A stretch of 64,000 nucleotides of DNA from Verrucomicrobiaceae bacterium (GTDB lineage Bacteria > Verrucomicrobiota > Verrucomicrobiia > Verrucomicrobiales > Verrucomicrobiaceae), in the NCBI GenBank assembly GCA_027487315.1, contig JAIYDW010000094.1, positions 18,844 to 82,843 of the forward strand, in the 5' to 3' direction. Positions 28,022 through 37,253 of this stretch are shown piece by piece (positions within the stretch are counted from its first letter, which is position 1; each line of letters begins with the position of its first letter). Below the pieces are notes generated by a model, which made no database searches, was not told the DNA's origin, and worked only from the letters and a program-made list of their open reading frames with translations. The position numbers were made by a program, and so were the translations under genes.

Positions 28022-30427
28022 ATGATCCAAAATAGAATCCCCTCCCCAACTCGAAGCCGCCTCTTCCAACTCGGCCTCGCCCTCCTCACCTTCATCTCTC
28101 TCCTGTCAACTCCAACAGTCAACGCAAGCATTCAGCTTAACGTCACCGTCAGTCCAACCAGTGGCCCTCAGGCGGGCGGCAACTCAGTCGACATCACCAT
28201 CGATTCTTTCATCGGACCCGTCAGCATTGACAGCGTCCTGTTCGGGCAAAACACAGCCATGTACCAGAGAAATGGCAATACGATCACCGTTTCAAGCGTC
28301 CCTGCGAGCAGTATTGCCGGTCCCGTGCTGGTGTCTGTCAACTACTCAGTCGTTCAGACATCACCCGAAGAGGACACTGCGGCCGCGCCTTCCATGTTTC
28401 AGGCCACCACCACCTACACCTACGTGGCCTCCCCCACCATCACCAACGTCTCCCCACCTTCCATCCCTGCCATCGTCCCCACCGGCGGCACCGAGATCAC
28501 CCTCACCGGCACCAACCTCGCCGGCATTACCCAAATCACCGGCTTTACTCCGGGAGCAATCATCCCCTCCTCCGCAACCGCGACGGAAGTCAGGTTCACC
28601 ATCCCCGCCGGCACCTACCCAGTAGGCTCGGCTGGAGAATACAGCGCCGCTCCCTCCTCTGGTCCCGGCACCCCTTTCTCTTTCACCTTCACCCGCGTCG
28701 GCAACCCCGTCTTGACCATTAATCGCCTCGTCCCTTCAGCGACCACACCCAATAACGTCGGCCTCATCACCCTCCGCGCCCCCGCAGGCACCTTCACCGC
28801 CCTGTCCCCCACCACCGCCGCCACACAAACCTCCAGAATTCGCCCCGGCACACGCGTCACCCTCACCGCAGCCGCCAAAACCGGTTTCGTCTTCGACTCC
28901 TGGGGCGCCGACGACACCGAAATCGGCACCATCGCCGGTCGTTCCTTCTCCTTCATCATGCCTGACGACGATGTCACCCTCGACGCCGAGTTCATCACCA
29001 ACCCCTTCACTTCCCTGGCCGGCACCCCCATCTTCCGTGGCGTCCTCGCTCCGGAGTATGACACTCTGCCCTCCAACGCGACCTTCGGTTCCGTCGTCGT
29101 CACTCTCTCGAAAACCACCGGCGACTTCTCCGGCAACCTCCTCATTGACGGCCGCAACCTCCCCATCCGCGGCTACGTTCTCGGTGACAACTCCATCTGG
29201 TTCATCCAAGGGCCCACTACCGCCCCCGTCACCTCCGAAGATTTCACCTTCGACACCACCAAAACCCTCAACATGTGCCTCTGCTCAGGCCTCGACTCCC
29301 CCTACCTCGAATGCATCATTGACCATGAGACCACCGCCATCAGCACCGACGTCGCTGCCAATTTGAGCACCACCACCTCTTATGGGAATGCCACTCTCCA
29401 GTTGACCACCATCCCCGAGCCCATCTTCAACCGCGCCTCGGTCGCCGGTGGTCCCATCGATCAAGGCTATTTCACGGCCATCCTCAGTCCAGATGATATC
29501 GACGGTGAATGCCCCGCCTTCATCACCATCTCCAGCACAGGTCGTGTCTCCATCATCGGCAGCCTCGCCGACGGCACCTCCCTCACCATGGCCACCAACC
29601 TCTGCGAGCTTACCGATGACTACTATAAACCCCAGCCAAATGATTCACCCGTTGCCGCTGCACCGTTCGGACCGCTCTCCAACGTGCTAGCCCTCCTCCC
29701 TCTTCACTCCCAGCTCCGCACCCCGGGCGGCACCGCCACCCAACTCGGTGGCAGCTTCCTCGGCTACATGTATCTGGGCGCCCCCATGCTCTATCCAAAC
29801 GACCCCCAAGACGCTCCTGTCGCGGCTGACCCCATTCCCCTCCCCTTCCCCATCTCCATCACTGGCGACATGGTCTGGATTCGCCCTTCCGTCACCCAGG
29901 TCACCGGCACCACCGCCGCCGCCCGCGCCACCCAAATCTACACCGAAGGTTGGCCCGAAGGCGTTGGCATAGAGGTCATTGGTAGCCAATACAACGCAAG
30001 CATCACCGTCCAAGATGCCCTGCTAGGCACGCTCCCTCCTATCGGTCCAGCCGCACCCGTCGCACCTCCTGCTCCCGGCAATGCGGTCCTTTACTTCGAA
30101 TCCGGCAAACTGCCTAGCATATTGAGCTTCAACAGCTTCAACATTCTCGGTAGCAGCGTCTCCAAAATTGCCCCCCTCGACCGCCGATATAGCCTCGTGC
30201 TCAATCAGCGTCTTGGCCAAATCAGCGGCAGCTTCACCCCCACCTGGACACCCCGCTCCTCGACTCCAACCTCCTTCACCGGTGCACTCATCCAAAGCTT
30301 CCCCTACCTCATTGGTGTTGGTCAGTCAGGTGGCATTGGCGCTGGCTTCTTCATTAGCAACCAACCTGGTGACCTCGACCCCGTCAGCGGCCAGATGATT
30401 CTGTCCTCCGCTCGTCTTCCTGATTAA
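28022..30427 (+). CDS. Secreted TIG-domain protein, paralogue 1
   Basis: ATG 28022 is chosen over the upstream in-frame ATG 27932. The paralogue at 50212 shares the MIQxRxPSPTRSRLF start, while the upstream stretches differ in frame (90 versus 92 bases between equivalent points). The 801-residue product has a signal peptide (cleavage near VNA-S). An IPT/TIG domain lies at about 136-225 (PSIPAIVPTGGTEITLTGTN). A divergent InlB-like repeat lies at about 238-326 (AAKTGFVFDSWGADD; SFIMPDDDVTLDAEF). The C-terminal module at about 328-800 is shared with the 1215-residue protein (markers W.RP, Y..GWP, GQISGSF, GAGFFIS). It is probably a surface or matrix protein, and ends at a strong terminator. Confidence 0.85.
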   Translation: MIQNRIPSPTRSRLFQLGLALLTFISLLSTPTVNASIQLNVTVSPTSGPQAGGNSVDITIDSFIGPVSIDSVLFGQNTAMYQRNGNTITVSSVPASSIAGPVLVSVNYSVVQTSPEEDTAAAPSMFQATTTYTYVASPTITNVSPPSIPAIVPTGGTEITLTGTNLAGITQITGFTPGAIIPSSATATEVRFTIPAGTYPVGSAGEYSAAPSSGPGTPFSFTFTRVGNPVLTINRLVPSATTPNNVGLITLRAPAGTFTALSPTTAATQTSRIRPGTRVTLTAAAKTGFVFDSWGADDTEIGTIAGRSFSFIMPDDDVTLDAEFITNPFTSLAGTPIFRGVLAPEYDTLPSNATFGSVVVTLSKTTGDFSGNLLIDGRNLPIRGYVLGDNSIWFIQGPTTAPVTSEDFTFDTTKTLNMCLCSGLDSPYLECIIDHETTAISTDVAANLSTTTSYGNATLQLTTIPEPIFNRASVAGGPIDQGYFTAILSPDDIDGECPAFITISSTGRVSIIGSLADGTSLTMATNLCELTDDYYKPQPNDSPVAAAPFGPLSNVLALLPLHSQLRTPGGTATQLGGSFLGYMYLGAPMLYPNDPQDAPVAADPIPLPFPISITGDMVWIRPSVTQVTGTTAAARATQIYTEGWPEGVGIEVIGSQYNASITVQDALLGTLPPIGPAAPVAPPAPGNAVLYFESGKLPSILSFNSFNILGSSVSKIAPLDRRYSLVLNQRLGQISGSFTPTWTPRSSTPTSFTGALIQSFPYLIGVGQSGGIGAGFFISNQPGDLDPVSGQMILSSARLPD

Positions 30428-30455
30428 ACCAGTCCAGGTCATCCTAGACTTCTCA

Positions 30456-30488
30456 GCCGCCACCCCCAAAAAGGGTGGCGGCTTTTTT
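30456..30488 (+). terminator. Rho-independent terminator after TIG paralogue 1
   Basis: GCCGCCACCC-CCAAAAA-GGGTGGCGGC forms an almost perfect stem, followed by TTTTTT. It lies about 30 bases past the stop at 30427. A near-identical terminator follows the paralogue at 52566, so the duplicated unit includes the terminator. Confidence 0.9.
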
Positions 30489-30574
30489 CTAGACTCTCCA
30501 CACCTCTCAAAACCGCTTTCTTTCTACACCTCCGTTCGCTACCTAATAGCCTCAGCCAGAATCCCGTCCGCCTT

Positions 30575-31747
30575 TTGAACCTCGTCCAAATCTGCTCCGA
30601 GATGCCCCCTCTCAATGGCGGCATCGGCACCGCCGTCGCGGATCTCGCACCCGCTCTCGTCGCAAACGGCATCCACCTCACCATCGTCGGCGTTTACCCC
30701 CCTTCCCTCCTCCGCGAAAACCCCCTCTCCCTCCCAGATCGCCACTCGAACTTCACCGTCCTACGACTTCCCTCCCCATGGACCCGCCTCCCCTTCCGCT
30801 GGCGCCTCCCCCTCGAACGCCGCACCCTCCGCCGCTTCCTCATCCGCCACTTACGCCACTCCAAAACCGACGCCATCCTCGCCGATGACTACGACGGCTG
30901 GCTCCCCATCCCTCCCACCTCCACTCTCCCTCTCATCACCCGTCTCAACGGCAGCAACCTCGTCTACGACCACCTCATCCAACGCACCGGACACCCCGCC
31001 CTTCATCAATCCGAGCAGCGCATGCTACAATCCTCTCGCGCCTGGATCGGCGTCTCCCGCTTCTTCCTCGACGCCACCACCTCCCTCGTCCCACCTCCCC
31101 CCAGCCTCATCACCACCGTCATTCCTAATGCCATCGACGCCCAAGCCTTCGCCCCCCTCCCCCCCACCGAAACCATCCCCGGCCGAATCGTCTTCCACAA
31201 TTCCCTGACCCCCCGCAAAGGCCTCCAAAACCTCCTGCAAGCCTTCGCCCAAATCATCCCCATCCGCCCCGACACCACCCTCTTCCTCTGTGGCTCAGCC
31301 CCCAATCCCGACTGGCTTGAAAAGCAACTCTCCGCCCTCCCTCCCCTCGCCCGCCAAGCCATCACCCTCACCGGTCGCATCGACCGCCAATCCACCCTGC
31401 AAAACATCCTCGGTCGCGCCGCCGTCGCCTGCTACCCCTCTCACCTCGAAACCTTCGGCCTCTCCCCCGTCGAAGCCATGGCCATGCAGCGCGTCACCCT
31501 CTACGCCGACTGCGGCCCCGCCCGCGAAGTCATCCGCGACGGCATCGACGGCTTCATCACCCCGGTTGCCAACCCCTCCGCCCTCGCCGAAAAACTCCTC
31601 CAAGCCCTCGCCCTAAACCCCGATCAAAGACAAGCCATCGGCCAAGCCGCACGTTCCACTGTCCTCCACCGTTTCGACCGCCCCATCGTCGCCCGACAAA
31701 TGACCGACTTCCTTCGCTCCGTCATCGCCCCCACATCCTCCCGCTGA
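30575..31747 (+). CDS. Family 4 glycosyltransferase
   Basis: The 390-residue GT-B enzyme starts at TTG 30575; this gives the expected first strand (NLVQICSEMPPLNGGIG) and no nearer ATG does. Other signatures are VIPNAIDAQAF at the domain junction, RIVFHNSLTPRKGLQNLL, and the donor site HLETFGLSPVEAMAMQRVTL. It opens the main gene block of the polysaccharide locus, 87 bp beyond the terminator of the TIG gene. Donor and acceptor are unknown. The next gene follows after 13 bp. Confidence 0.87.
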   Translation: MNLVQICSEMPPLNGGIGTAVADLAPALVANGIHLTIVGVYPPSLLRENPLSLPDRHSNFTVLRLPSPWTRLPFRWRLPLERRTLRRFLIRHLRHSKTDAILADDYDGWLPIPPTSTLPLITRLNGSNLVYDHLIQRTGHPALHQSEQRMLQSSRAWIGVSRFFLDATTSLVPPPPSLITTVIPNAIDAQAFAPLPPTETIPGRIVFHNSLTPRKGLQNLLQAFAQIIPIRPDTTLFLCGSAPNPDWLEKQLSALPPLARQAITLTGRIDRQSTLQNILGRAAVACYPSHLETFGLSPVEAMAMQRVTLYADCGPAREVIRDGIDGFITPVANPSALAEKLLQALALNPDQRQAIGQAARSTVLHRFDRPIVARQMTDFLRSVIAPTSSR

Positions 31748-31760
31748 TCCCTTCCCTCCC

Positions 31761-32411
31761 ATGTCCCTTCTCAAAGCTCTCACCAAAGCCTACCAAACCC
31801 TCCTCCAACTCCGGGAAGAAGCCGTCATCCGCCGCCTCACTTCTCCGTCCCCCATCCTCCGCACGCGCGACGAATTCCCCCTCTGGCTCAATATCCTCAA
31901 CCTTCGCTCCCAAGGCGTCGAAATCGGCGTCCAACGCGGCACCTTCTCCACCATCCTCCTTTCCTCCTGGGCCGGCCAAAAACTCACCTGCATCGACCCC
32001 TGGCGCTCCTTCGACCCCGCCAGCTACCACGACACCGCCAACGTCGAACAATCCCGCCAGGAAGCCAATTTCCAAACCACCCGCTCCCGCCTCGCCCCCT
32101 TCGGCACCCGCGCCGCCCAGCTCCGCAAAACCTCCGCCGAAGCCGCCCCGGATTTCCCTGACCACTCCCTCGACTTCGCCTACATCGACGCCCAGCACCA
32201 CTACGCCGCCGTCGTCGAAGACATCACCCTCTGGTGGCCCAAAGTCCGCCCCGGCGGCATCCTCGCCGGCCATGATTACCTCGACGGCATCGTCTCCGAC
32301 ACCGACTTCGGCGTCAAACGCGCCGTCGACGAATTCGCTCGCTCCCAAAACCTCCCCGTCATCGCCTCCCTCGAACTCGATTACCCCTCATGGTTTATCG
32401 TCAAACCCTGA
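31761..32411 (+). CDS. SAM-dependent methyltransferase (Methyltransf_24-like)
   Basis: The 216-residue product is a class I methyltransferase. VEIGVQRGTFSTILLSSW is motif I, ITCIDPW-like LTCIDPWRSF is the second strand, and LDFAYIDAQHHYAAVVEDIT with GGILAGHDYLDG are the motifs around the acceptor site. The AYIDAxHxYxxVxxDI pattern is typical of sugar or glycan methyltransferases of this group. It lies 13 bp after a GT4 gene and 33 bp before the flippase gene, suggesting O-methylation of the growing repeat unit. Confidence 0.8.
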   Translation: MSLLKALTKAYQTLLQLREEAVIRRLTSPSPILRTRDEFPLWLNILNLRSQGVEIGVQRGTFSTILLSSWAGQKLTCIDPWRSFDPASYHDTANVEQSRQEANFQTTRSRLAPFGTRAAQLRKTSAEAAPDFPDHSLDFAYIDAQHHYAAVVEDITLWWPKVRPGGILAGHDYLDGIVSDTDFGVKRAVDEFARSQNLPVIASLELDYPSWFIVKP

Positions 32412-32444
32412 CCTCCTTTCCCCAGTGCTCGCTCCCCTCCCGGC

Positions 32445-33965
32445 ATGAGCCTCAAACAACGCCTCCTCAACACCTCGGCCCTCAACCTGGTCGACTTCGC
32501 CATCAAGATCCTCGTGGTCTTCCTGGTCTCACCCTTCCTCATCCATCGACTGGGAAAACCCGACTATGGCCTCTGGATGCTCCTCCTCTCGGTCCTCGGC
32601 TACCTTGACCTCCTCGACCTCGGCTTCAGTCAAACCAGCGTCCGTTGCCTCAGTCAGGCCATCGCCACCCAGGACCCCCTCCGCATCGCCGCCGTCTTCC
32701 AGCACTTCCGCCGGATCTATCGCCGCGCCGCCGTCGCCTCTCTGCTCCTCACCACCCTCACCGTCCTCCTGCTCCCCTATTGGGTCACCGACCCCGAAAC
32801 CCTCAACCAATCCCGCCTCGTCCTCGGCATCGGCGGACTCCTCACCAGCATCAGCTACTTCCTGCGCGTCCAAACCTCCCTCATCAAAAGCCACATCCTC
32901 TATCACAAACTCATCCTCGCAGGCATGGTCCGACTTCTCTTTAATACCACCCTCACCATCGCCTTCCTCCTCTCCGGTTACGGCCTGGAATCCCTCGCCA
33001 TCGCCTGGGCCATCGGCCTCATCCTCGAACAAAGCCTCATCTGGCTGCAAGCACGCTCCCTCGTTCCCCAAACGCTCCCGCAACCCTCCCTCCCTCTCCC
33101 CGAACAAAAAGAAATCCGAGGGTTCGCCGCCAAAATGACCCTCTGGTCCATGGCCTCTTTCATGCGTGAACGCGTGGACACCCAAGTCCTCGGCTCCCAT
33201 CTCGGCAGCATCGCCGTCGCTCACTACGCTGTCGGCTCCCGCCTCGTCACCCTCTTCTCCGATCTCATCAACGCGGTCTTCGGCGCCCACTTCCTCGCCG
33301 CCTTCTCCCAACTCAACGAACAACACGGCCCCTCCGGCGCCGCCTCCCGCCTTCTCTCCAGCCTCCGGCTCTCAGCCCCCTTCGCCCTCAGTGGCGGCAT
33401 CTGCCTCTTCCTCCTAGGTCCTGCCTTCATCGACCGCTGGCTCGGACCTGGCTTCGAACAATCTCATCTCGTCATCCAAATCCTCGCCTTCCCCCTCTCC
33501 ATCACTCTCATGCAATACCCCACCGGCACCTTCCTCGGCGCCCTCAATCGCCACGGCTCGATGGCCCTCGTCTCCGTCATCGGAGGCGCCCTGAATCTCG
33601 TTGGCAGCCTCCTCCTCGTTCGCTGGATCGGCTTCCAAGGCGTGGTCGTCGCCACCGCCATCGAACTCCTCCTCACCGGCCTTGTCGCCTGGCCCATCAT
33701 CGTCTCCCACCACCAAGACGTCAGCCTGCGTCCCTACCTCCTCGTCCTCGCCAAACCCCTCGCCGTCCTCACCCCCGTCGCCCTCGCCGGCCTCTGGCTC
33801 CAATCCTCCTATGGCCCCCCGACCTCCTACCCATCCCTCGTCGCATCAGGCTTCGCTCTGACCTCTCTCCTGGCCCTTCTCACTTGGATAGCCCTCCTCA
33901 CCCCAGCCGAACGCTCCTGGATCAAATCCAAACGACGCCATGCTCCCAATTCCGTTGCATCCTAA
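32445..33965 (+). CDS. Wzx-like oligosaccharide flippase
   Basis: The 506-residue integral membrane protein has about 12-14 hydrophobic segments, the first at about 10-35 (ALNLVDFAIKILVVFLVSPF). The start resembles RfbX/MurJ-superfamily proteins (IHRLGKPDYGLWMLLLSVLGYLDLLDLGFS). Length and topology are typical of MOP-family flippases that move lipid-linked repeat units to the periplasmic face. Its place amid glycosyltransferases, with a polymerase and Wzz-like gene further on, supports a Wzx role. Confidence 0.88.
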   Translation: MSLKQRLLNTSALNLVDFAIKILVVFLVSPFLIHRLGKPDYGLWMLLLSVLGYLDLLDLGFSQTSVRCLSQAIATQDPLRIAAVFQHFRRIYRRAAVASLLLTTLTVLLLPYWVTDPETLNQSRLVLGIGGLLTSISYFLRVQTSLIKSHILYHKLILAGMVRLLFNTTLTIAFLLSGYGLESLAIAWAIGLILEQSLIWLQARSLVPQTLPQPSLPLPEQKEIRGFAAKMTLWSMASFMRERVDTQVLGSHLGSIAVAHYAVGSRLVTLFSDLINAVFGAHFLAAFSQLNEQHGPSGAASRLLSSLRLSAPFALSGGICLFLLGPAFIDRWLGPGFEQSHLVIQILAFPLSITLMQYPTGTFLGALNRHGSMALVSVIGGALNLVGSLLLVRWIGFQGVVVATAIELLLTGLVAWPIIVSHHQDVSLRPYLLVLAKPLAVLTPVALAGLWLQSSYGPPTSYPSLVASGFALTSLLALLTWIALLTPAERSWIKSKRRHAPNSVAS

Positions 33966-33998
33966 ACCCCTCTGACCCTCTCTACTCCCCTCCACCCC

Positions 33999-34796
33999 AT
34001 GCTCAATCCCGCCCGCTTAGCCCTCTCCGCCTGCAAGCGGCTCATCGCCAAACTCCACCGCTCCCCCGCCCCGATCCCTCCTCCCATCACCGCCGCCCTC
34101 GACACCCTCGCCCAAGCTCCCTCCTTCGTCGTCGTTCAACTTGGCGCCTACATCGGCAACTCCGACAACGACCCCCTCTTCAACTTCCTCACCCATCTCC
34201 CCTCCCGTCAACCTCCCTCCCACCGAGCCATCCTCGTCGAACCCGTCGCCTCCAGCTTCGCCCAACTCCAAAACAACTACCGCCACATCCCCGGCGTCCA
34301 TCTCGAAAACGTCGCCATCTCAGACACCCCCGGCACCGCTCCCTTCTATCGCCTCGGTGTCGATCCCGTCGCCCATGGCTTCCCCGATTGGCTCTCCCAA
34401 CTCAGCTCCCTCAAAGACGAGCGCATGCACTCCCTCTGGGAACAATACGAAGCCGACCCCGCCATTCAGGCCTTCTACCTCAAACACCGAATCGTCGAAC
34501 CCGTCCCCTGCATCACCTTCGACCAACTCGCCCTCAAACATGGCCTCAAAAACATCGACCTCCTCCAAATGGATGTCGAAGGCTACGAATTCGAAATCTT
34601 CAAAACCATCGACTTCAATCGCTGGAACATCCGCTTCATCAACTACGAATCCGTCCTTCTCCAAAACAACAAACCCGCCTGTGAATCCCTCCTGCGCGAC
34701 CACGGCTACCTGCTCGCCTCCTATCAAAAAGACACCTTCGCCTGCCGCCCTGAAGACGCCCATCTCCTTCGCTCAATCGGCCATCCTCCCACCTAA
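33999..34796 (+). CDS. FkbM-family methyltransferase
   Basis: The 265-residue product has the FkbM layout: motif I region FVVVQLGAYIGNSDNDPLFN, RAILVEPVASSFAQLQNNY with the acidic residue, VHLENVAISDTPGTAPFY, and near the C-terminus IDLLQMDVEGYEFEIFKTID. FkbM proteins methylate hydroxyls on sugars and natural products. It is the first of three consecutive SAM-methyltransferase-like genes separated by 13-17 bp. The next two are diverged relatives, so they are probably not redundant. Confidence 0.82.
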   Translation: MLNPARLALSACKRLIAKLHRSPAPIPPPITAALDTLAQAPSFVVVQLGAYIGNSDNDPLFNFLTHLPSRQPPSHRAILVEPVASSFAQLQNNYRHIPGVHLENVAISDTPGTAPFYRLGVDPVAHGFPDWLSQLSSLKDERMHSLWEQYEADPAIQAFYLKHRIVEPVPCITFDQLALKHGLKNIDLLQMDVEGYEFEIFKTIDFNRWNIRFINYESVLLQNNKPACESLLRDHGYLLASYQKDTFACRPEDAHLLRSIGHPPT

Positions 34797-34813
34797 CTCG
34801 CGCCCCCATCGCC

Positions 34814-35593
34814 ATGTCGCTCACCCCTCCTCGCCCCGCACACGCCAGCCTCCTCCGTCTCGCCGCCAGACGAATCAGTCACCTGCTCGACGCCTACCCG
34901 TCCGCTCACGGTCTCCTCAAGTCCGCCTTCCTCTCCCTCCCCCCGGCTCTGCGCGGCAGGCAAATGATCTGGGACACCCTCGCCGCCCTCGGCAAGTCAC
35001 GCGGCCAAAACGTCTTCGTCCTCCAAGTCGGCGCCAATGACGGCGTCCACGACGACCCCGTCTCTCACTTCATCCGCAAACACCACTGGTCCGCCCTCCT
35101 CGTCGAACCCGTCCCCCGCATCTTCGCCACCCTCACCCAAAACTACGCCAACCAGCCAGGCATCCAGTTCGCCAACGTCGCCATCTCCGACCGCGATGAA
35201 ACCAAACCCTTCTTCTTCATCGACGACCCCCACCACGAACTGCCCGCCTGGGCCAGTGAAGTCGGCTCCTTCATCCACGATCTCGTCACCACCGAAATCG
35301 CCGGCCGTGATGTCCGCTCCTTCATCCGCGAAATCCAAGTCCCCTGCCTCACCCCGGCCTCCCTCCTCCAACAACACCAAATCCAAAAAGTCGATGTGGT
35401 GGTCATCGACGCCCAAGGCTACGATGATCGCATCCTGCTCCAATTGCCCCTCTCAAGCATCCACCCCGTCATGATCATCTTCGAGCACTGCCTCCTCTCA
35501 GACACCCAACGTCAAACCTGCCAAACCTTCCTCAACCAGCACGGTTACCAACTCGAAAGCGACCGCTGGGACACCCTCGCCACCCTCCGCTAA
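34814..35593 (+). CDS. FkbM-family methyltransferase
   Basis: The 259-residue protein follows the previous gene by 17 bp. It has VFVLQVGANDGVHDDPVSHF as motif I, LLVEPVPRIFATLTQNY, QFANVAISDRDETKPFFFID, and KVDVVVIDAQGYDDRILLQL, where the usual DVEGxE is replaced by DAQGYD. Only general similarity to its neighbour is visible, so the duplication is old. Substrate unknown; the context suggests methylation of a sugar in the repeat unit. Confidence 0.8.
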   Translation: MSLTPPRPAHASLLRLAARRISHLLDAYPSAHGLLKSAFLSLPPALRGRQMIWDTLAALGKSRGQNVFVLQVGANDGVHDDPVSHFIRKHHWSALLVEPVPRIFATLTQNYANQPGIQFANVAISDRDETKPFFFIDDPHHELPAWASEVGSFIHDLVTTEIAGRDVRSFIREIQVPCLTPASLLQQHQIQKVDVVVIDAQGYDDRILLQLPLSSIHPVMIIFEHCLLSDTQRQTCQTFLNQHGYQLESDRWDTLATLR

Positions 35594-35606
35594 AATCCAC
35601 CCCGGC

Positions 35607-36422
35607 ATGGCCTCCCTCCGACATCTCCTGGATCAAATCCTCATCCGCCTCCTTCAACATCCCTTCGCGGATCGCGTCGCAGGCTACATCGCCTGGCAGC
35701 GACGCCGCAAAACCCGACGCCAAATCGAAGCTCAACTCATCGCTGACAACCGCTACCCCGACTCCGTCCTCACCGGCCCCTTCGCCGGCATGACCCTGCC
35801 CGACAAATCCCTCTTCCTCGACGCCCGCTTCGAGAAAACCTTCGGCGCCTACGAACACGAACTCTTCCCCCTCATCCAGTCCCTCGCCCAAAACCCTAAC
35901 GCCTTCGACCAACTCATCAACATCGGAGCCGCCGATGGCTTCTACACCGTCGGCTTGGCCCAACTCTTCCCTCAGGCCAAAGTGCTCGCCTACGAACCCA
36001 ATCAAGTCAAAACTCCGGTCCTCCAGGAAACCGCCAGACTCAACCACGTCGCCGATCGCATCGAACTCTCCGGACTCTGCACTCCCGATGTCTTGAATCA
36101 TCTCTCCCCCACCCCAAAAACCTTGCTCATTGTCGATGTCGACGGCTACGAAAAGCCCTTGCTCGACCCCGCCCAAGTCCCCTGGCTCACATCCGTCAGC
36201 CTCCTCATTGAAACCCACGACTGCTTCGTGCCAGGCATCACCGAACTGCTCAAACAACGCTTCCAACCCACTCATCAAATCGAGGAAATCCCCATGGCCG
36301 GCCCACCTTACGCCTCGATTCCGCCTCTCAAATCCCTCACCATGCACCAGGTCGATTCCATGGTCGGCTCCGAACGCCCAAACCTCCAATCTTGGCTCTG
36401 GATGACACCCCTTCCCTCCTAA
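35607..36422 (+). CDS. Putative FkbM-like methyltransferase
   Basis: The 271-residue protein is 13 bp behind the previous gene. It has LINIGAADGFYTVGLAQLFP (motif I), VLAYEPNQVKTPVLQETARL, and LLIVDVDGYEKPLLDP in place of the DVEGxE motif. The N-terminal 70 residues are basic and helical. It is more distant from FkbM than the two preceding genes but keeps the Rossmann order. A methyltransferase acting on the glycan or its lipid-linked precursor is likely. Confidence 0.68.
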   Translation: MASLRHLLDQILIRLLQHPFADRVAGYIAWQRRRKTRRQIEAQLIADNRYPDSVLTGPFAGMTLPDKSLFLDARFEKTFGAYEHELFPLIQSLAQNPNAFDQLINIGAADGFYTVGLAQLFPQAKVLAYEPNQVKTPVLQETARLNHVADRIELSGLCTPDVLNHLSPTPKTLLIVDVDGYEKPLLDPAQVPWLTSVSLLIETHDCFVPGITELLKQRFQPTHQIEEIPMAGPPYASIPPLKSLTMHQVDSMVGSERPNLQSWLWMTPLPS

Positions 36423-36425
36423 CCC

Positions 36426-37253
36426 ATGCAGTCCTGCGGAGTCCTCTACATCGCCACCGGCGCCTCCTACCTCGAAGAGGCTCGCCGCTCCGCGCAATCC
36501 GTCAAAAAACACAGCCCCACCCTGTCCATCGCCGTCGTCACCGACCAACCCGTCAAACCCGACGCCGACTTCGACATCATCCTCGATGTCTCCGCCAACA
36601 CCATTCTCGAAGAACACCAGGAACGCTACCTCACTCAGGACAAAGTCCCCTACTATCGAAAAATCCTCCCCCTCTTCCAGTCTCCCTTTCAAAAAACCAT
36701 CTTCCTCGACTCGGACACCTTCGTCGCCGCCCCGCTCGACGAACTCTTCACCCTGCTCGACCACTTCGACCTCCTCGTCACCCCCGCGCACATCGTCCAT
36801 GACTATCGCTTCGAGCGCGAAGAATCCCCCTTCTCTCAAATCCCCGCCGCCTTCGGCTACTTCAACACCGGCCTGATCGCCTTCCGCAAATCCCCTACCA
36901 CTGACGCCTTCCTCCATCGTTGGCTCCACAACTTCATCCAGCACACCGCCCGCTTCACCGTCAATGACCAGCCTGCCTTCCGGCTCACCCTCTTCGAAAA
37001 CTTCGCCTCCTTCCACGTCCTCCCCGCCCGCTACAACATCATCAGTTGGACCCCATTCATCGTCCCCGCAGGCGGCGGCATCGTCATGCTGCACGGCCGC
37101 AACCCCTGGCTCCAAAAATGGATCGCCGCCTTCCACGGCGGACCCCACCCGACCATCGTCGGTCCCCTCCCCTGGCGCGCCTCCTTCATTTTTCAAACCG
37201 CTCGCATCCTGAACTTCCTCCGCCGCCACCTGACCAAACGCTCCAACCGATGA
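36426..37253 (+). CDS. GT8-like / nucleotide-diphospho-sugar transferase
   Basis: The 275-residue product begins GVLYIATGASYLEEARRSAQ and has a clear DxD site at about 96 (KTIFLDSDTFVAAPLDELF). FNTGLIAFRKSP and NDQPAFRLTLF follow, as in GT-A enzymes of the GT8-like nucleotide-diphospho-sugar transferase group. The DxD would bind the metal and UDP-sugar. It starts 3 bp after the preceding stop, and its own stop overlaps the next start, so it is part of a tightly coupled chain. Confidence 0.78.
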   Translation: MQSCGVLYIATGASYLEEARRSAQSVKKHSPTLSIAVVTDQPVKPDADFDIILDVSANTILEEHQERYLTQDKVPYYRKILPLFQSPFQKTIFLDSDTFVAAPLDELFTLLDHFDLLVTPAHIVHDYRFEREESPFSQIPAAFGYFNTGLIAFRKSPTTDAFLHRWLHNFIQHTARFTVNDQPAFRLTLFENFASFHVLPARYNIISWTPFIVPAGGGIVMLHGRNPWLQKWIAAFHGGPHPTIVGPLPWRASFIFQTARILNFLRRHLTKRSNR

